Position numbers and translations under genes: made by a program. This document shows, in pieces, positions 9,978 through 22,479 of a stretch of 64,000 nucleotides of DNA (its first letter is position 1; every line of letters starts with the position of its first letter). Source of the DNA: Isoetes taiwanensis (taxonomy: Eukaryota > Streptophyta > Lycopodiopsida > Isoetales > Isoetaceae); the NCBI GenBank assembly GCA_021234155.1, contig JAJEKV010000013.1, positions 2,821,252-2,885,251 on the forward strand, read 5' to 3'. A model generated the notes under the pieces. It saw only the letters and a program-made list of their open reading frames with translations, had not been told where the DNA came from and ran no database searches.

Positions 9978-11745
9978 TGTTCAACAAGAGATGGATAGCA
10001 TCATTAGTAGCAGTTTTTGAGAATGTGGATGCCTATATGTTTTGCTTTTTTGTAGGAAATTTCCGATACAATAATTTTTTTTTAGGAATTCATCTGTATG
10101 ATTTTTGGATTGCCTATAGAATTTTAAGATTGTATGAATATTTTTTGTACCATTAAAAACTTTCCCCACCACTACTCACCACCCATGGTTAGTGCTTAGT
10201 GCACCATTCGACTTAGTTCTTAATTGAGAGTGTATTTTAACATTGTACCTTGCAATGCAGTTGGTGGGCTTTGCTTGAATCTTACAGCAGCAAACACAGT
10301 TGTTTTGAACCATCTGATTGCCAACTAACCCAAAGCGAATGATGGACAAGCATTTCTACCAGAAGCAAGGATAAGGCAGAAAAAACGGCGTAGATGGTAT
10401 CAATAATTTCTTAATGCAGGGATATACTCATGGATATGTTGTCCACATAAGCTTCTGTCTTTCCAAAACCTTTGGGATACATGAACTCACAATACATAAA
10501 ACCATTGATATCTTCTTTGCATCAGACAACAGGTAAGAATAATACTTCTCCAATCCTGATGTTCATATTCTAGACTGAATATTTAATTTTTAACATTTTT
10601 TGCTGTGCAGCAAAGTGTTATTCTAGCAGCTTCATGTGAATTAGCAGAACCTGCCTCTGAATGTGGTGGCTTCACTTGCACACCAGCAATAGTTCTGCCA
10701 CCATAGCTTGATTGTCAACTGGATTTAGACGGCAGCAAAGTGACACTTGACAACTTGCTAGGCCTCCACATACAGTGCTCCAGATTTCTTGCAAGGACTG
10801 TATGGATTTAGAACGTGAAGGCTTCGAAAGACTCGATTATGATTGTGAGCTTTGGAATTTGGTTGTTATGAATCCAATCTCTCCAGTGATCTTCCTACAT
10901 TTGGAACTTATCTATATTTGCCACTAAAGTCGTCAATCATTTCTTTGTGGAACTTATCTATGTTCAGCACTAAAGTCCTGAATCAATTCTCCGTATGTGT
11001 TCAATCCACTATGGGCTTCATTGAAATTATTTGTGCTTCTAAAGTCCAACAAATAAGTATCTCAAAATCTGCCTTTGTCTTTAATATCCCAAAACTTTAA
11101 AGTGCATGTCATTGTTAATATTAGCATTTGCGACTCTTACAATCCAACTATATAATATTAAGTCCATTCAACCAAGCAAAGCATTGCAATACATCATAGA
11201 CATTCAACTACTCAAACACTATTGAACTACTTGGAACACTACTCTTATCTCAAACATCGTACTATAGTAGCGTTGGGCATGTTTCGTTCACACGCTTCAT
11301 TATTCGGAACCGGATCCATATATTCAAATGGAACTTAAGTCGAAATGATTTTTCCACATGGAAACTTCAAATAGGTAATACAAGCGCTGATAAAATTATG
11401 AATTTATCTAACATTAAATAATGCAAGACCCCATCAACCATCCTCAATTGCCCACTATATCAAATCCTATCTCCATATTCCATTCTACAACTTCCTGTCA
11501 TTGTGCAGACTTATAAAATTCGATTGGGTTCTCACTTTGATTTTATCATTGGGAGACCACATATTCACATGTTGTTCAATATGTAGTCTCTCATAAAAGG
11601 AGAATGCAACTTAATAATTCAATCTACGATCCAATCACTTCCCATACTACGAAAACTCTACACATGCAACATCGACATTTTCTGCACACTTGCAACAACA
11701 TCAGGTACATCATCATCCCTTTCAATAAAAACACATCACACTCAT
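9978..11745. other. No gene seen; possible Helitron body
   Basis: AT-rich sequence with short ORFs only and no protein motif. If the Helitron end at 11774 is real, part of this stretch is its body, but its 5' end was not found. Confidence 0.35.
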
Positions 11746-11774
11746 GCCCGGCAACGCCGGGCACTGTTACTAGT
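11746..11774 (+). mobile_element. Helitron-like 3' terminus
   Basis: The same 17-base hairpin as at 800-816 (GCCCGGC, AAC, GCCGGGC), then 7 bases (ACTGTTA), CTAG at 11770-11773 and T. Hairpin, spacing and CTAG/T all agree with the minus-strand copy at 789, so the two ends belong to one family. The body would lie to the left. Confidence 0.55.
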
Positions 11775-12611
11775 ATTTAATTAACATGGTTTTTAAGATA
11801 GGGGTTATTCTAAACGAGGTGCACCTGGACTACCACAGTCATCGAATCTGTCGATCCTAGGGCCCAAACTGTATGTTGGAGCCTCTGCGCACCTCTCATT
11901 TCACTTATGCTCATTTATGATTGGGGGCACCTATGATTTTGAGATGTCAAATACGAGTTTGCCTAAGGTTTTGATGGTATATCGAGCCTCTATACGGCTT
12001 CTCTTAACACTAGAGTTGTCCCTTGATGGACCATAAATGGTTCATTTGTACAGTTCGCTTTAAAATTCATATAAAATCAATGGCATAAAATTCAGTTAAA
12101 CCCTTTCTATATGTTAATATATGGCAGCCATGATGCACAAAAAAAATAGTTAAAAATGCATATACCCCTAAAATTGAAAGTTATGCTTAGGTGAATCAAG
12201 GGGGGTCAAGTCCAGTTTGCTTCATGTTTACATAATGTAAAACTGTCTCAACAAAAGGATTTTTTTGATTTTTTTCATTATAATGATATTTTTCTATACG
12301 AGATAAGGATGAATACACAAAACCTTGTTCCAATTTGAAGTCTAGAAAGGAAGATATAGTCAGTCAAACATGACAGGGCCAAAACAAATTTCTGTCTTCT
12401 GTGGACCAATAATGGTTCCCAGAAGGCTGTTTCAATTAAAATTCTATACCTTTTGCCTGAAAATAATTTTTTACTTCAAATTTGGTATATAAGTAGTTGA
12501 CTAAATGCTTCATGCAGAAAAAATATTTGTTGGCCTGTAATTTGAAGCTTTAGCTTTGACTTATCTTAACATATATAATTATTGGAGGACGATTCTTTGT
12601 GTGCAACACTT
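11775..12611. other. Intergenic, no gene seen
   Basis: AT-rich sequence without a supported ORF or recognised repeat. Confidence 0.4.
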
Positions 12612-13103
12612 CTATGCAAATTTTTTTGACACGTCGCATAAAAGGAAAGGGCAACTGCGGGTTCGACAACTGTGGCAACCCAACCACTGAAGCATCTCCT
12701 CCGGATGCAATCGCCCTCGTGAAGCGCCCAGCAACATTAAGCTCTTCAGTTTGTTGGAGTAAGATGCCGCATTAGAACAGCTTTTTAGTTTTGAAGCGAA
12801 TTGACTTAAGAGAAGTTGCGTCAAGTTTTTGCTGGCTATGGCGTCCTTAAAGAATCGTGGAAGGCCAAAACGGCCGCCCATAAGGGCATAGCCGATCGGC
12901 TTTCCCAAAAAACAGCGGAGGATTTTATGCTCGGGCCGAGCCCCCATTCGAAAGCATTCCATGGCGGCTCTTTTGTCCAAGAACGGCCGATTCCATCTTC
13001 GGTTCTCATTTTGTAGGTTTTGAAGAGAGGGTTGGGCTCGCAGAGAACCTTGCAGCTTCCGGGGTGCTTGGTACTTGTTGAAATAGGGCAGGGAGAAACC
13101 CAT
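12612..13103 (-). CDS. Hypothetical 163-residue ORF
   Basis: This is the longest ORF in the 10-20 kb region outside recognised elements. It starts MGFSLPYFNKYQAPRK and is basic, with no domain that I recognise. The DNA is more GC-rich than its surroundings, which lengthens ORFs by chance in several frames, and a plus-strand ORF overlaps at 12816-13016. It could be a fragment of a host gene or no gene at all. Confidence 0.25.
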   Translation of the reverse strand: MGFSLPYFNKYQAPRKLQGSLRAQPSLQNLQNENRRWNRPFLDKRAAMECFRMGARPEHKILRCFLGKPIGYALMGGRFGLPRFFKDAIASKNLTQLLLSQFASKLKSCSNAASYSNKLKSLMLLGASRGRLHPEEMLQWLGCHSCRTRSCPFLLCDVSKKFA

Positions 13104-13621
13104 CAGGTAACTCTGCGGATAAAACCCTCTGTGGATAAGCCCTAAAATTGACTAAATGGGTTTGATGCACATTTTAGATGGGTTTTTGTGTGCTTCAATA
13201 GTTGAGCTATGGATGTTTCTCAGAGGTACATTGGAAGCAATTCATTTAAATGGGTTTGTGATTTGGGAATGCTTTGAAGCTTTCTAAGCCCGATTATGGC
13301 CAAATTCTCGTGCAGAGCTGCATTTAATGATGTGTTTTGTTGATAAGAGTCTCAGAGTAATAAAAAGGGGATTTGAATAAAAGTTTAGATCTACTTGGTG
13401 TATTTCAGAGAAAGCAAAGATGGGCAGGAAAGAATGGTATTTCTAGACGCTTTGGGATCGGAAATATCCCGACCGAATATGGACCTAACTCATTTACTCA
13501 ATCATTTTAGCTTTGTTTTTAAGCTTCCCCCGCATATTTTCTCAGATTTTCTCGTGGATTTGTGTATAGACTTGAGGTAGATCTATGCATTGTCCGGTTT
13601 ATCTAGCTTTCCGCCATTAGT

Positions 13622-13924
13622 CTAAATGATATTCTCTCGGCGCGCAGAACTAGAAAAACTAAACCAGCTTTCACTCTCTCTTATTTGTCCTTCAAAGATC
13701 CGGCTATGTATTGCCTCTAGGACTATAGCAATAAGGCCAACAGTTGGCTTCTTGAATTTCGTGGAAGAGGGATCCCCGTTGTAAAATTGGATGGCACATG
13801 AAATTTCACCAAACGCTTCTTTATAAAACTTCATGTTTGAAGGCATCGACTTCCATACGATCTTGGAGTAGGCTAAAATCAAATCTTTTTCTCGCTTCGT
13901 GTGATGAAGCGAGCCAAGCCCCAT
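13622..13924 (-). other. Unrecognised 100-codon ORF
   Basis: It starts MGLGSLHHTKREKDL and includes MKFYKEAFGEISCAIQFYNG. The composition is protein-like, but no family is recognised. No splice sites or neighbours support it beyond its length. Confidence 0.2.
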
Positions 13925-14199
13925 AGTTTAATCCCCCTTTTTTATCTATTCCTAGGCTTTGTTTTCCCGAGGTTTAGGCAACCAATCGCATGATCAAAAG
14001 ATGGTTTCGTCTTACTATAAGGATTACACATCTATGTTAACCATCGCATTACATGATCTCATAAATTTATCGTAAGATCAACGAGGGGTTTTTTTTCAAG
14101 TAATCCAAAAGAATTTGCTTATGCATCCGATGGTTTGAGATGTCCGGATCCACGCAATTGGCATTAATATGGAGTGAACGTGGTAGAGCAACGAGGATT

Positions 14200-14860
14200 T
14201 TAAAAGAATCCATGGGAAAACAACTTATAAGCAAACAAGAATTTGACAGAGATGATGATGATGCGGCATGGAGCCGAATTTGTCGCATAAGGTATTTTGC
14301 AGGTAAGAACACGGCATTTCTAGTGTAAACAATTTTGAGGACCACGTCATGTCTTGGATGTTTCTAACCATACACGATGCTGATGCACTAAGAACACTAA
14401 CAAATGTAAGTTTGTGCGGAATAATGCCATTATTTTGCATTTCATTGGAAAGCTTAAGACACGATTCGTAATGTTCATTTCAATGCATGCCGCAAGCACC
14501 ATTCAAGAAGCCACATCCCGCGGATGGCAACCTGTCAAATGAATCCCTTTATGCTACCAACCTTTAGCATATATGCACTAAATGTAAATGTATCTAGAAC
14601 GATTTGATAAAGACTTCCATATTTACCTTGCAATTTCCATGTCGAGAACATCCTGCATTCATCTCGTTATGCAACCACATTATCCTTTCAAACACAAAAT
14701 GTGCATCATTGACAATCCTGCACTTGGCGTTACATAATAATTTTTCTTTCGAAACTAACGGCTCCATTTCACATTTACTTCTAATTACGTGCGCATGAAA
14801 TCCATTTCCTCGATAAATTTTCAAACGGTTAGGATCACTCTTGCAATGCAATTTTAAATT
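14200..14860 (-). pseudogene. PPR protein pseudogene fragment
   Basis: Pentatricopeptide repeat proteins bind organelle RNA. On the minus strand, 14851-14594 reads FHAHVIRSKCEMEPLV, then NAKCRIVNDAHFVFERI and NEMNAGCSRHGNCK, which follow the layout of PLS-type repeats (HAHVI..., YAKCGS..DA..VF..M, N.MI.GYS.HG). After stops, 14440-14370 gives MQNNGIIPHKLTFVSVLSASAS, the next repeat. Several stops and shifts separate them. Neither end of the gene is present. Confidence 0.7.
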
Positions 14861-17150
14861 TTAAGTCTCTCATTTCGTTTCGACTATTGATGCCTCTCTT
14901 GCATAGGTGTAATTCCGATTCTTGGGTCCATAGGATAATGTGATCTAAGGTTACAAATTTTAATTTCTTAATTTTCCATTTTCTCCATTAATGGCGGGCA
15001 TGCAGACGAGGTTTCTTATACTCTTGATGACCAACCAATGTCGAATATATATCATTTTTTCAACGACTGAATCCATATGTCTATACGCCATCTCCTTAAG
15101 ACGTCCCTAAGGAGAGTATAGGGAAAACTTACTATGTTTGGGGTTTTGGTTTTGGAACTAGGTATAGGATGTAGTTGCATACTATCGGTATTCTGGATTT
15201 AGGATTGGTGTTTTGCATCCCTATATTCTTGGTCGACTTCTTCATAGGTCAGGTCTGCCATGTTAAAATGGCAACTTGTTAGGTGCAAACTTTTATCTTC
15301 TCTACATACCGCATCGATGACATTGATTGGCGAGCGTTCTAGGGAATCTAAAAGGATTAGTGGCTGCTTGCTTCTTGAGGTAATATTTTTCTGCATCGCA
15401 TGCTTTTCTTCTGCTGTGGGGGGAATTAGAGATCAGATCTTGGGTATTCCCTGACCAGCTACCGACCATACGCCCCTAGAAACCTTCACTTGAACGCTGA
15501 TTAGGAATATTGTCATTATTCCAAATGAGGTAGGTATCCATGCTTTGTTGCTTCTCCTTCCTGCATCTTCATTATTGTCTTTTTTTTTTCCCTTATAGGA
15601 CAACTATCAACATTCTCCTTTGCCTCCTTTTGGGACTACGTCTGTAAGAGTTCTTAGTACAAAGATATGCCATCTCCTATGCTCCTTCTCTGTTTGTATT
15701 CGGTCAATGTCAGCAAAGGGAAGAAGAGCTAATTCTACAACCACAGCTCTTATTGTGGGATTAGATGCTCACTTTTACATTTTACTTGAGACATATATGC
15801 AAAGTGCATCTGATCTTTGTGTCTTAAAAACCATTTCAATGCAATGAACTTAGATATGCAAGCTTGCAATAGAGATATGCAAGCTTTCAATATGAATGCT
15901 AGACGTCATAATTAGTGTATCCATGGCAAAGAAAGAACTCTATTTTGAAGCTCTATTGTGTATGTTCCATTTGCAGAGGCAACTGGCATCTGTTCATTCA
16001 ACTTCTTTTCTGACGGTTGAGACATGCCTATGTCATATTTGTATTAGAGCATGAACATAATTAGGCATGAGTATGGCATTAGTGGCCAAGATTTCCACGA
16101 CCTTAAATATGCAATGTAAACCTAAATTTGCAATATTGTTACCCTCCTAGGATCTATTCCTTATGCTTTTTAAGATTTTTTCAGTAATTCAATTTCAAAA
16201 TATTTGATCAATAATAATGGACAAAATTGCACCAGAAGCAACCCTCTGTTCATATTTTAGGACCTGTTCATATTTTAGGACCACACAGGTCGATTTCTTT
16301 TGTTATGAACCATCATTCAAATAAATTGGGATTATGTCTTAATTTTGGGATAAATTTCATATTGCATGCTTTTAATAACATATTAAAATTCATACATTTC
16401 GTGTCGAAAGTATGAAAACGTAATGCCATATTAATTAGAGAATACACAATATTTCACAATATTTCACAATATAGCACAATAAGGAGCTCAAGCTTTTCCT
16501 TTTAAAAGAAGAAACTGCAATAGCAATTCCATTCTGATTTCAAAAGTAAATTTAAAAAAAAAGTAACAAACAATTGAGTTATATAATGTTGAGCATACAA
16601 GAAACATGCAAAGCTAGAAACATGCAAATGGAATAGAATAAAAAAAAAAAGCAAACGAAGCAGCATAATGCAAAAAGTATATCATCTAGTTAAGTTCACA
16701 AGAAAGGGATTCATTTATAAATTATATGTCTTATAGAATCACACAAAAACTAGAAGGCATTCCACCTTGCCAAACTCATTATAGCATTTATATAATAGCG
16801 CAAAGTTATTGTCATGAAGTTAGAAATATGCAAAAGGAACAGAATTAGAAAGAAAAAACAAGCTTAGCCTATGTCTAATTCGCCTTAAAAAAGGGGAACA
16901 ATAAGCTCGATTTCATGTTTAGTTTAGTCTAATGCGAAAAATATGCCCAGGTTAAAAAAAAAGGTTCACCCAAAAAGATAATTCCGAAAAGCTCAGTTTA
17001 ACTGAAAAAGTTTTTTTCTTGTAAAATGTATCATCTTTGAAAATCTTTGAAAATGATCCAAAAAGCTAAGTTTAACTAAAAAACAAGAATTTTTTTTTCT
17101 AAATGTATCAACACGAAAAAACACGAAAATAGACCCAAAAATAGACCAGA
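14861..17150. other. Intergenic, no gene seen
   Basis: AT-rich sequence. Short ORFs at 15199-15396, 15260-15454 and 15620-15847 have no recognisable motif. A short repeat (CACAATATTT) occurs at 16445-16475 and A-rich runs at 16550-17100. Confidence 0.35.
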
Positions 17151-17152
17151 AA

Positions 17153-17176
17153 CACGCTTCGCGTGACAAAAACTAA
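17153..17176 (+). mobile_element. Helitron-like hairpin and CTAA
   Basis: The hairpin CACGCTTCGCGTG is followed after 7 bases by CTAA, a permitted CTRR end, but then G instead of the usual T. It resembles the terminus at 18749-18775 and is probably a degenerate copy. Confidence 0.3.
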
Positions 17177-17699
17177 GAATTGGATTACACTGCAATGGTT
17201 TTGAGTTTCTACTCCACAACTAGAATGCATTCTTTGAATCATTTTTTGAATAAAAGACCAGCTTGCTTCCATGTTTTACCTCCTTTTGTGCTTCCTTTTG
17301 TAGCTTCGTGCTTGATCCCTAACTTTGGCTTTTAGATTTTCATGCTGCAAATCTGCTTTTTGGATTCGTATCTACTGGTTTGATGCATATTCAAAAATTA
17401 GATAAAAAATTAGATAAAAGACTCCTAAGCAAATTCAAATTCCATCATACCTTCCGCTGTGCTTTCTGTTTGTGCTTTCTCTTGCAATTTCTTCCTCGAT
17501 CCAGGGCTTTTTCTTTCGTCCTTCTATGCTGCAGATGTGCTCGTTGAATTCGTTATGAAGACTTTGATTCATATTTTCAGCTTGTTTCTCCGAAGAAACT
17601 AGATTCAAAGTGCAAGCGCAAGATGCGCCCATTTTTGTGCTTTCTGCTCCAACTTCTTGCTCGATCCTTTGTTGTTTCTTGCTCGATCCCTTGTTGGGC

Positions 17700-17900
17700 T
17701 TGATGCCAGATGCCATAGAAGAGCCAAGAAGGCAGATTGCAGAAGACAGAAGACAGAATGCAGGCTCACCATATTGAGGAATGCAGACACCAATACAGAA
17801 GACAGAATGCAGGCTCCGATGCCATAGAAGAGCCGAAAAGGCAGATTGCCATAGAAGAACCGAAAAGGCAGAAGGTAGAATGCATGCTCACCATATTTCG
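17700..17900. repeat. Short interspersed direct repeats
   Basis: GAAGACAGAATGCAGGCTC occurs twice, and ATGCCATAGAAGAGCC and GCCATAGAAGAACCGAAAAG recur within 200 bp. The ORFs reading through are by-products of the repeats. Confidence 0.6.
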
Positions 17901-18179
17901 TAGACCAAACCCTGCAAGGATAAGCTTAGTTTCCTGTAATCTGCTTCCAACGACCAAACTTCCAAGAATAAGCTTAGCATCCTGTATGGATGTAAGGAAA
18001 CTTAGTATCTGCAGACGCTGTCAATCTTGCAGAGGGCTTCAATGAAACGTCAAGGATTTCGAAACCTGTTTTGGATATGGGAACAAAAATGGCAGATCAA
18101 GTGACGGGAGCTTGGGAACTGTATGGCGGTCAAGGCAAATCCTCCTGCTTTGGGCGCAAAAAATGCCTCAGAAAACTTT

Positions 18180-18430
18180 CAGATCCCTCAGAAAGCAGAT
18201 GTGAGGCGCCAGAGTGCGCCAGAGCTCTTTTTGCCGCATCTTCCATTGTGAAGAGCTCTTCCAGATGCCGCATGCCGCTAAGGGACGGATTTCACAATGG
18301 TTCACTAAGGGATTTTTCCGAGCTCTTCCGGATGCGCGATCCGCATGCCGCTAAAGGGATGGACTTAGGCGGGGGGCATTTTTATCCGGATCTGGCAGAT
18401 GCCGCATGCCGCATCTCATTGTGAAGGCCG
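18180..18430. repeat. GC-rich stretch of mixed direct and inverted repeats
   Basis: GATGCCGCATGCCGCTAAGG, AGCTCTTCC and CATTGTGAA recur in both orientations within 250 bp, in otherwise AT-rich DNA. The 117-codon ORF across it (18071-18424) shows no domain. Confidence 0.5.
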
Positions 18431-18748
18431 CTAAGGGTTCGACATGCAGAGATGCAGAGATGAAAATCCGTCCCTGCCTAAGTCCCCGCCTAATGGTATC
18501 AAGTTTTTTTAATGGTAACACTTTTTAATAGCTTTAGATGGTCTTTTAGTGTTCTCTCTGAGCCAATGGGTTGGGTTGCATAGGAGGGAGGGTCCTAGCT
18601 TGTTTTGCATTCAAAAATATTAAAAATATTAGTGAAGGATAATCTAAAAGACCCTAAGCATGATCTAGAATTAGTGGGTTGGGTTGCATTGCATAGGAGG
18701 GACCTAGCCTGATTTGCACCCAAAAAGTCAAAGGGAGAGAAAGAGAAA

Positions 18749-18775
18749 CACGCTAAGCGTGATTTACAAACTAGT
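18749..18775 (+). mobile_element. Helitron-like 3' terminus, second family
   Basis: The hairpin CACGCTAAGCGTG (18749-18761) is followed after 9 bases by CTAG (18771-18774) and T, the classic Helitron 3' end. The body would lie to the left; no 5' end or helicase was found. Confidence 0.5.
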
Positions 18776-18973
18776 GCATCCTTGCATTTCATTGGCCACG
18801 TGCTCCTTTAGCTACTCATTCTTAGTCTATTTCATCCCTTTGTCTAGCTTTATTATGTTTAGAATCCTTGAAATGGAGGAAATTTTGTTTTAAATATCTT
18901 GTGTCTAACTTAAATATGTTGTTCAATAGTAAGTAATTTATTTTCATGGGTATATTAAGATTAGATTTCAAAT

Positions 18974-19019
18974 CACGCTTGGCGTGCATTGTTGTACCAG
19001 TTAAATCACGCTTGGCGTG
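18974..19019 (-). mobile_element. Two tandem Helitron-like hairpins
   Basis: CACGCTTGGCGTG occurs at 18974-18986 and 19007-19019. On the minus strand the right copy is followed by ATTTAA then CTGG and T, and the left copy by ATTTGAAAT then CTAA and T. Both fit hairpin-CTRR-T. They may be tandem Helitron ends, or a repeated hairpin unit. Confidence 0.35.
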
Positions 19020-19333
19020 GTTTGATGTGGCTTTATATACCAATTTTTTACAATCCTTTACATTTGTAGGTTCAAAAGGGCTATATATTTAATCCTAGTG
19101 AAACACCTTTAAAACTTCTTGTTACTTTTATTTGGCTTTTATATACAGCATAATGACCATTTTATTTTATTTCTTACTCTTATATAACTACAATTTTGAA
19201 TCCATGTATACCATTTACATATGTACAAATATGAGGCATTATTCAAGGAAGTTAATCAGTGGCAATTATTTTAGGGATTATTGTTTTTAATCATCATTCT
19301 TATTTCTGTTAATATATTATCTGTTGTTATGCA

Positions 19334-19920
19334 GTTCTATAATCCGAAGGATACCACAAGCAAGGCTATCTTCATCAAACACTTGAATAACATGATGGAC
19401 AAACTTGGCTTCGACAATCAAACTCAGGCCCTAAATCACCATCTTATGATCCACAAAAATTGTGACAGATAATTTTCTGGTCTAGTTTATACCTATTATG
19501 AATAATCTGGCTATGGGGATGACAGTACGTGAAGTGTTAGAATCACATCCAGAACTAGACAGAATAGCTAACATGGAACCACACCTTGCTATGTATGTGA
19601 AAAAACATGGATTGGTCCCTTAATATTTTATTGGAATATATGATTGTTTTTAATGATATTCGTTTCATGTATCCATAATTTTGGGGTTGTTCTTGCCTGG
19701 AAAATAATGTAAAATGTTATCAGATTATACATTATTTTCGTCTTAATGTTCCAGGATTCTGATGTCATGAATTTAAAGAACTTGCCCTTCTGTTTTGCAT
19801 ATTTCAAGTCGCATCTAAAAGACGCATGGGAATTGCAATGTTTATGTGATTTATCAAGTCCAAAAAAAAAGCTAAAAAAAAAACAAAAGCCCCTTAGGAA
19901 ACTAGAAAATTACTGCAGTT
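19334..19920 (+). other. Exon-like fragments of an unrecognised gene
   Basis: After a plausible acceptor (TTATGCAG) at 19334 the sequence reads FYNPKDTTSKAIFIKHL to a stop at 19470. A separate 43-codon ORF at 19498-19620 reads MTVREVLESHPELDRIANM and MYVKKHGLVP. A third piece after TGTTCCAG (from 19755) reads DSDVMNLKNLPFCFAYF. They look protein-like and share a strand, but I recognise no family and cannot join them. Confidence 0.22.
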
Positions 19921-20190
19921 TGGCGTAATTTTGGAGTTGACATAATCCCAATTTAATTGAATGATGGTTTATGTACCCATTGGGCATATTTAAGCGGATG
20001 CAACATTGAAGTCCATGCCATTATCAAAGACTTCTATATTTGCAAACTTAGTATCAAACCTTTTTGGCTAAAGATGTGCAGACGAATCCCAAGGTTCAAC
20101 TCCTGCATGTTCTTTCCCCTCTCAAGGATGTCCAGAATTGAAATCTGTTCGACTTAGCACAAAACTTCTTTTGCAGCGGGTTGGAGAAGA

Positions 20191-20231
20191 GAAATGTTTG
20201 CGGCGGCCGCAAGGCCGCCGCGATAAATTTC
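20191..20231. repeat. GC-rich palindrome
   Basis: GCGGCGGCC and GGCCGCCGC pair around GCAA, with GAAAT and ATTTC continuing the pairing outside. A 9-bp perfect GC stem in AT-rich DNA is striking. It is like the core of 6473-6629 but is not an obvious copy. Confidence 0.7.
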
Positions 20232-21092
20232 TTGTAGTAATAATTTTAAGTGACTTTTAATTGATGTTTATTTTGCTATATTTGAAGGAAATTTATTGAA
20301 ATAGTATGTCATTGAAAAAATCATATATGAATGCTTGTATGGATATAAAACCAATGAAAAAACAAGTAAAGAAAAAGAGCAAAAGGCACGATCATGATAA
20401 ATCAATAAAGGTTTCTGTACCTAAGACCATTACTGGTCTACAGGTTCATTTTAAATCAATAACTTCTCTACCTTATTCGATCTCAAGCTGAATTTTAGGA
20501 TATTAGTATTTCATGAGATCCTCGCCATAATGTGGTGGTGCGTGGACTCCTGGAGGAGGCAGGAGAAGATCTCATCAAGCGCATCCAGGATGAGATCCTA
20601 TCTCAAATGGCATTCCCAACTACGGTACACATTGCTAGAGCAAGCCGTCTTGGGACTCAACGCCGTGGTCGCCCAAGGCGTTGTCACCTTCGCGGTGGCG
20701 CACATGCGAAAATGCGTGAGGCCATCTGCGTCGAGTAGGCGCCCAAGGGGACTGCTCGTATGTCGACCAGGATCTCACCCCGATGTAACAGAGTCCCGCC
20801 AGCTGAGCTAGCCCAGTCGGGGACGTCCGTCGTGGGGGCTGCGTGCCTTGGGGGCAAGCAGCGTGATTTTCGGTCGGCTGGCCGAGGTCGCCGAGGCAAT
20901 CGCGGCACCGCCGCCACTTTTGCTCCTTCGCTGGCCGCGTTTGCCGCCGGATTACCTCGCGACCTCACCGCTCCCCACCGCCCGATTTGCACTCAGCGCC
21001 GCGACTCCCGCTGCCCCCGCAGAATCATGGCCGGATCATCGGCGCCCACATCGAATGCCAATAAATAGGAACTACGTCTTCCGGGATGGTGT

Positions 21093-22060
21093 CTTTGAAC
21101 CGTCGGGGCTTCCCGGCGAAAGGCGAGAGTCTCAACGCTATTGCACGAGATATGGATCTCATTTTCCTCATGGAAACATGGGAACATGCAGGCAAGACTC
21201 TTGGACCTCCCGGGCTATCACGCATTTTCGGTGTTCAATGAGTGCACGTGCAAACGAGGGCATGGCGGGGTTACCGCTACTACTGCAGCAGGCAACCTTG
21301 AGGCACTCGGGCCACAAAGCAAGGCAGACAGTACAATCGCTACTTGTGGGTGCGAGTGCAGCATGACAGTGGCGACACTCTTCTCATAGCAACATGCTAC
21401 TTTCCACATGCCGAGAGCAACTTTTATAACACTCATTCGGATATGGATCGATTGGAGCCCTATGTCGATCTATATGATGACATACAGCATCACAAACAGC
21501 TAGGCAGGGTTATGTTGCTTGGCGACTTTAATGCACGCATACGAGGAGCCGGCGGGTTCCAAAATTTGAGGCCCCGGCAGAGGGCGTCTTGCGGTTGAAC
21601 CCGCAGAGGTGGCTTGGTCAAGGATATCGGGCGTTGACCATATTTCGGCTATGGCGGTAGTTGTTGTTCTTTGGGTAGTATCTTTGACCTGGTTATTTGT
21701 AATGGGTTGACACAATGGCCGTCTTCCAGCTGCTTTGCACTTGTAGACAGGAGAACCAATGGGGCGGCTCCAGTGTGGTGGATTATCTCTTTGGTTGAGG
21801 AACGGGATGCGCACGGTTACTCATTTTCCATCGGAGACGGACACTTTCGGGACGAGGAAGTAGACTTCGGACCACCGCCCCTCGTTCATGCATCTCCATT
21901 GGGAGGCTCCCCGTGCATCTACTACCTCAACACACCGTGTGCCCACCGCCCCTTAGACTACGATCGAATGGAAGGGGCCTATGCCTGTGTGCTTGAGCAT
22001 GATCCGGCGGGGGCTGGCGCAACTTCCCACACTTCAAGAGCAATGCGCTCGGTGACTCAT
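21093..22060 (+). pseudogene. LINE ORF2 endonuclease domain, broken
   Basis: This is an APE-type endonuclease, which nicks target DNA to prime reverse transcription. MDLIFLMETWEHAGK follows GESLNAIARD at the start (21120-21200). RVQHDSGDTLLIATCYFPHAE and then VMLLGDFNARI (to about 21545) give the conserved GDFNAR motif. The SDHLP motif expected later is not clearly retained. The domain lies in at least three frames. Confidence 0.75.
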
Positions 22061-22479
22061 CCGCTTCGGCCGACATCCTGAGAAAGATGCTTTGGAAGAG
22101 GCGGCGCCACGGCGAACCTCGAACACGCCACCTTCCCGCTAGCGGATGGTTTGATGATGAGTGTCGGAGCTCAAACGCACGACCCCGCAAGTCATCGATC
22201 CCATAACGCCCACGGGCCGTCGGTCAATATCGCTCCTTTCTCAAGACCAAGAAGGCCGGATACCTCAGAGCATCAAATGAGATGTTTGGTCTCCTGGACC
22301 GGCACCCCAGGACATTCTGGCGAAGGGTCTTGAGCAAGCATGCACAGCCCACGGGGAATATCACCTCGGAGCAATGGGTCGACCAAGATTTGCAACAGCG
22401 GTATACGACCGGCTCGGGGCAGCGCACCGATCCCTCCACAGATAGGCATGGCTCTGGTTATCACAGAGGGAGATGTCAT

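Noticed and set aside
18071-18424. 117-codon ORF as a protein gene
   Set aside because: It crosses a patch of direct and inverted repeats and shows no recognised motif.
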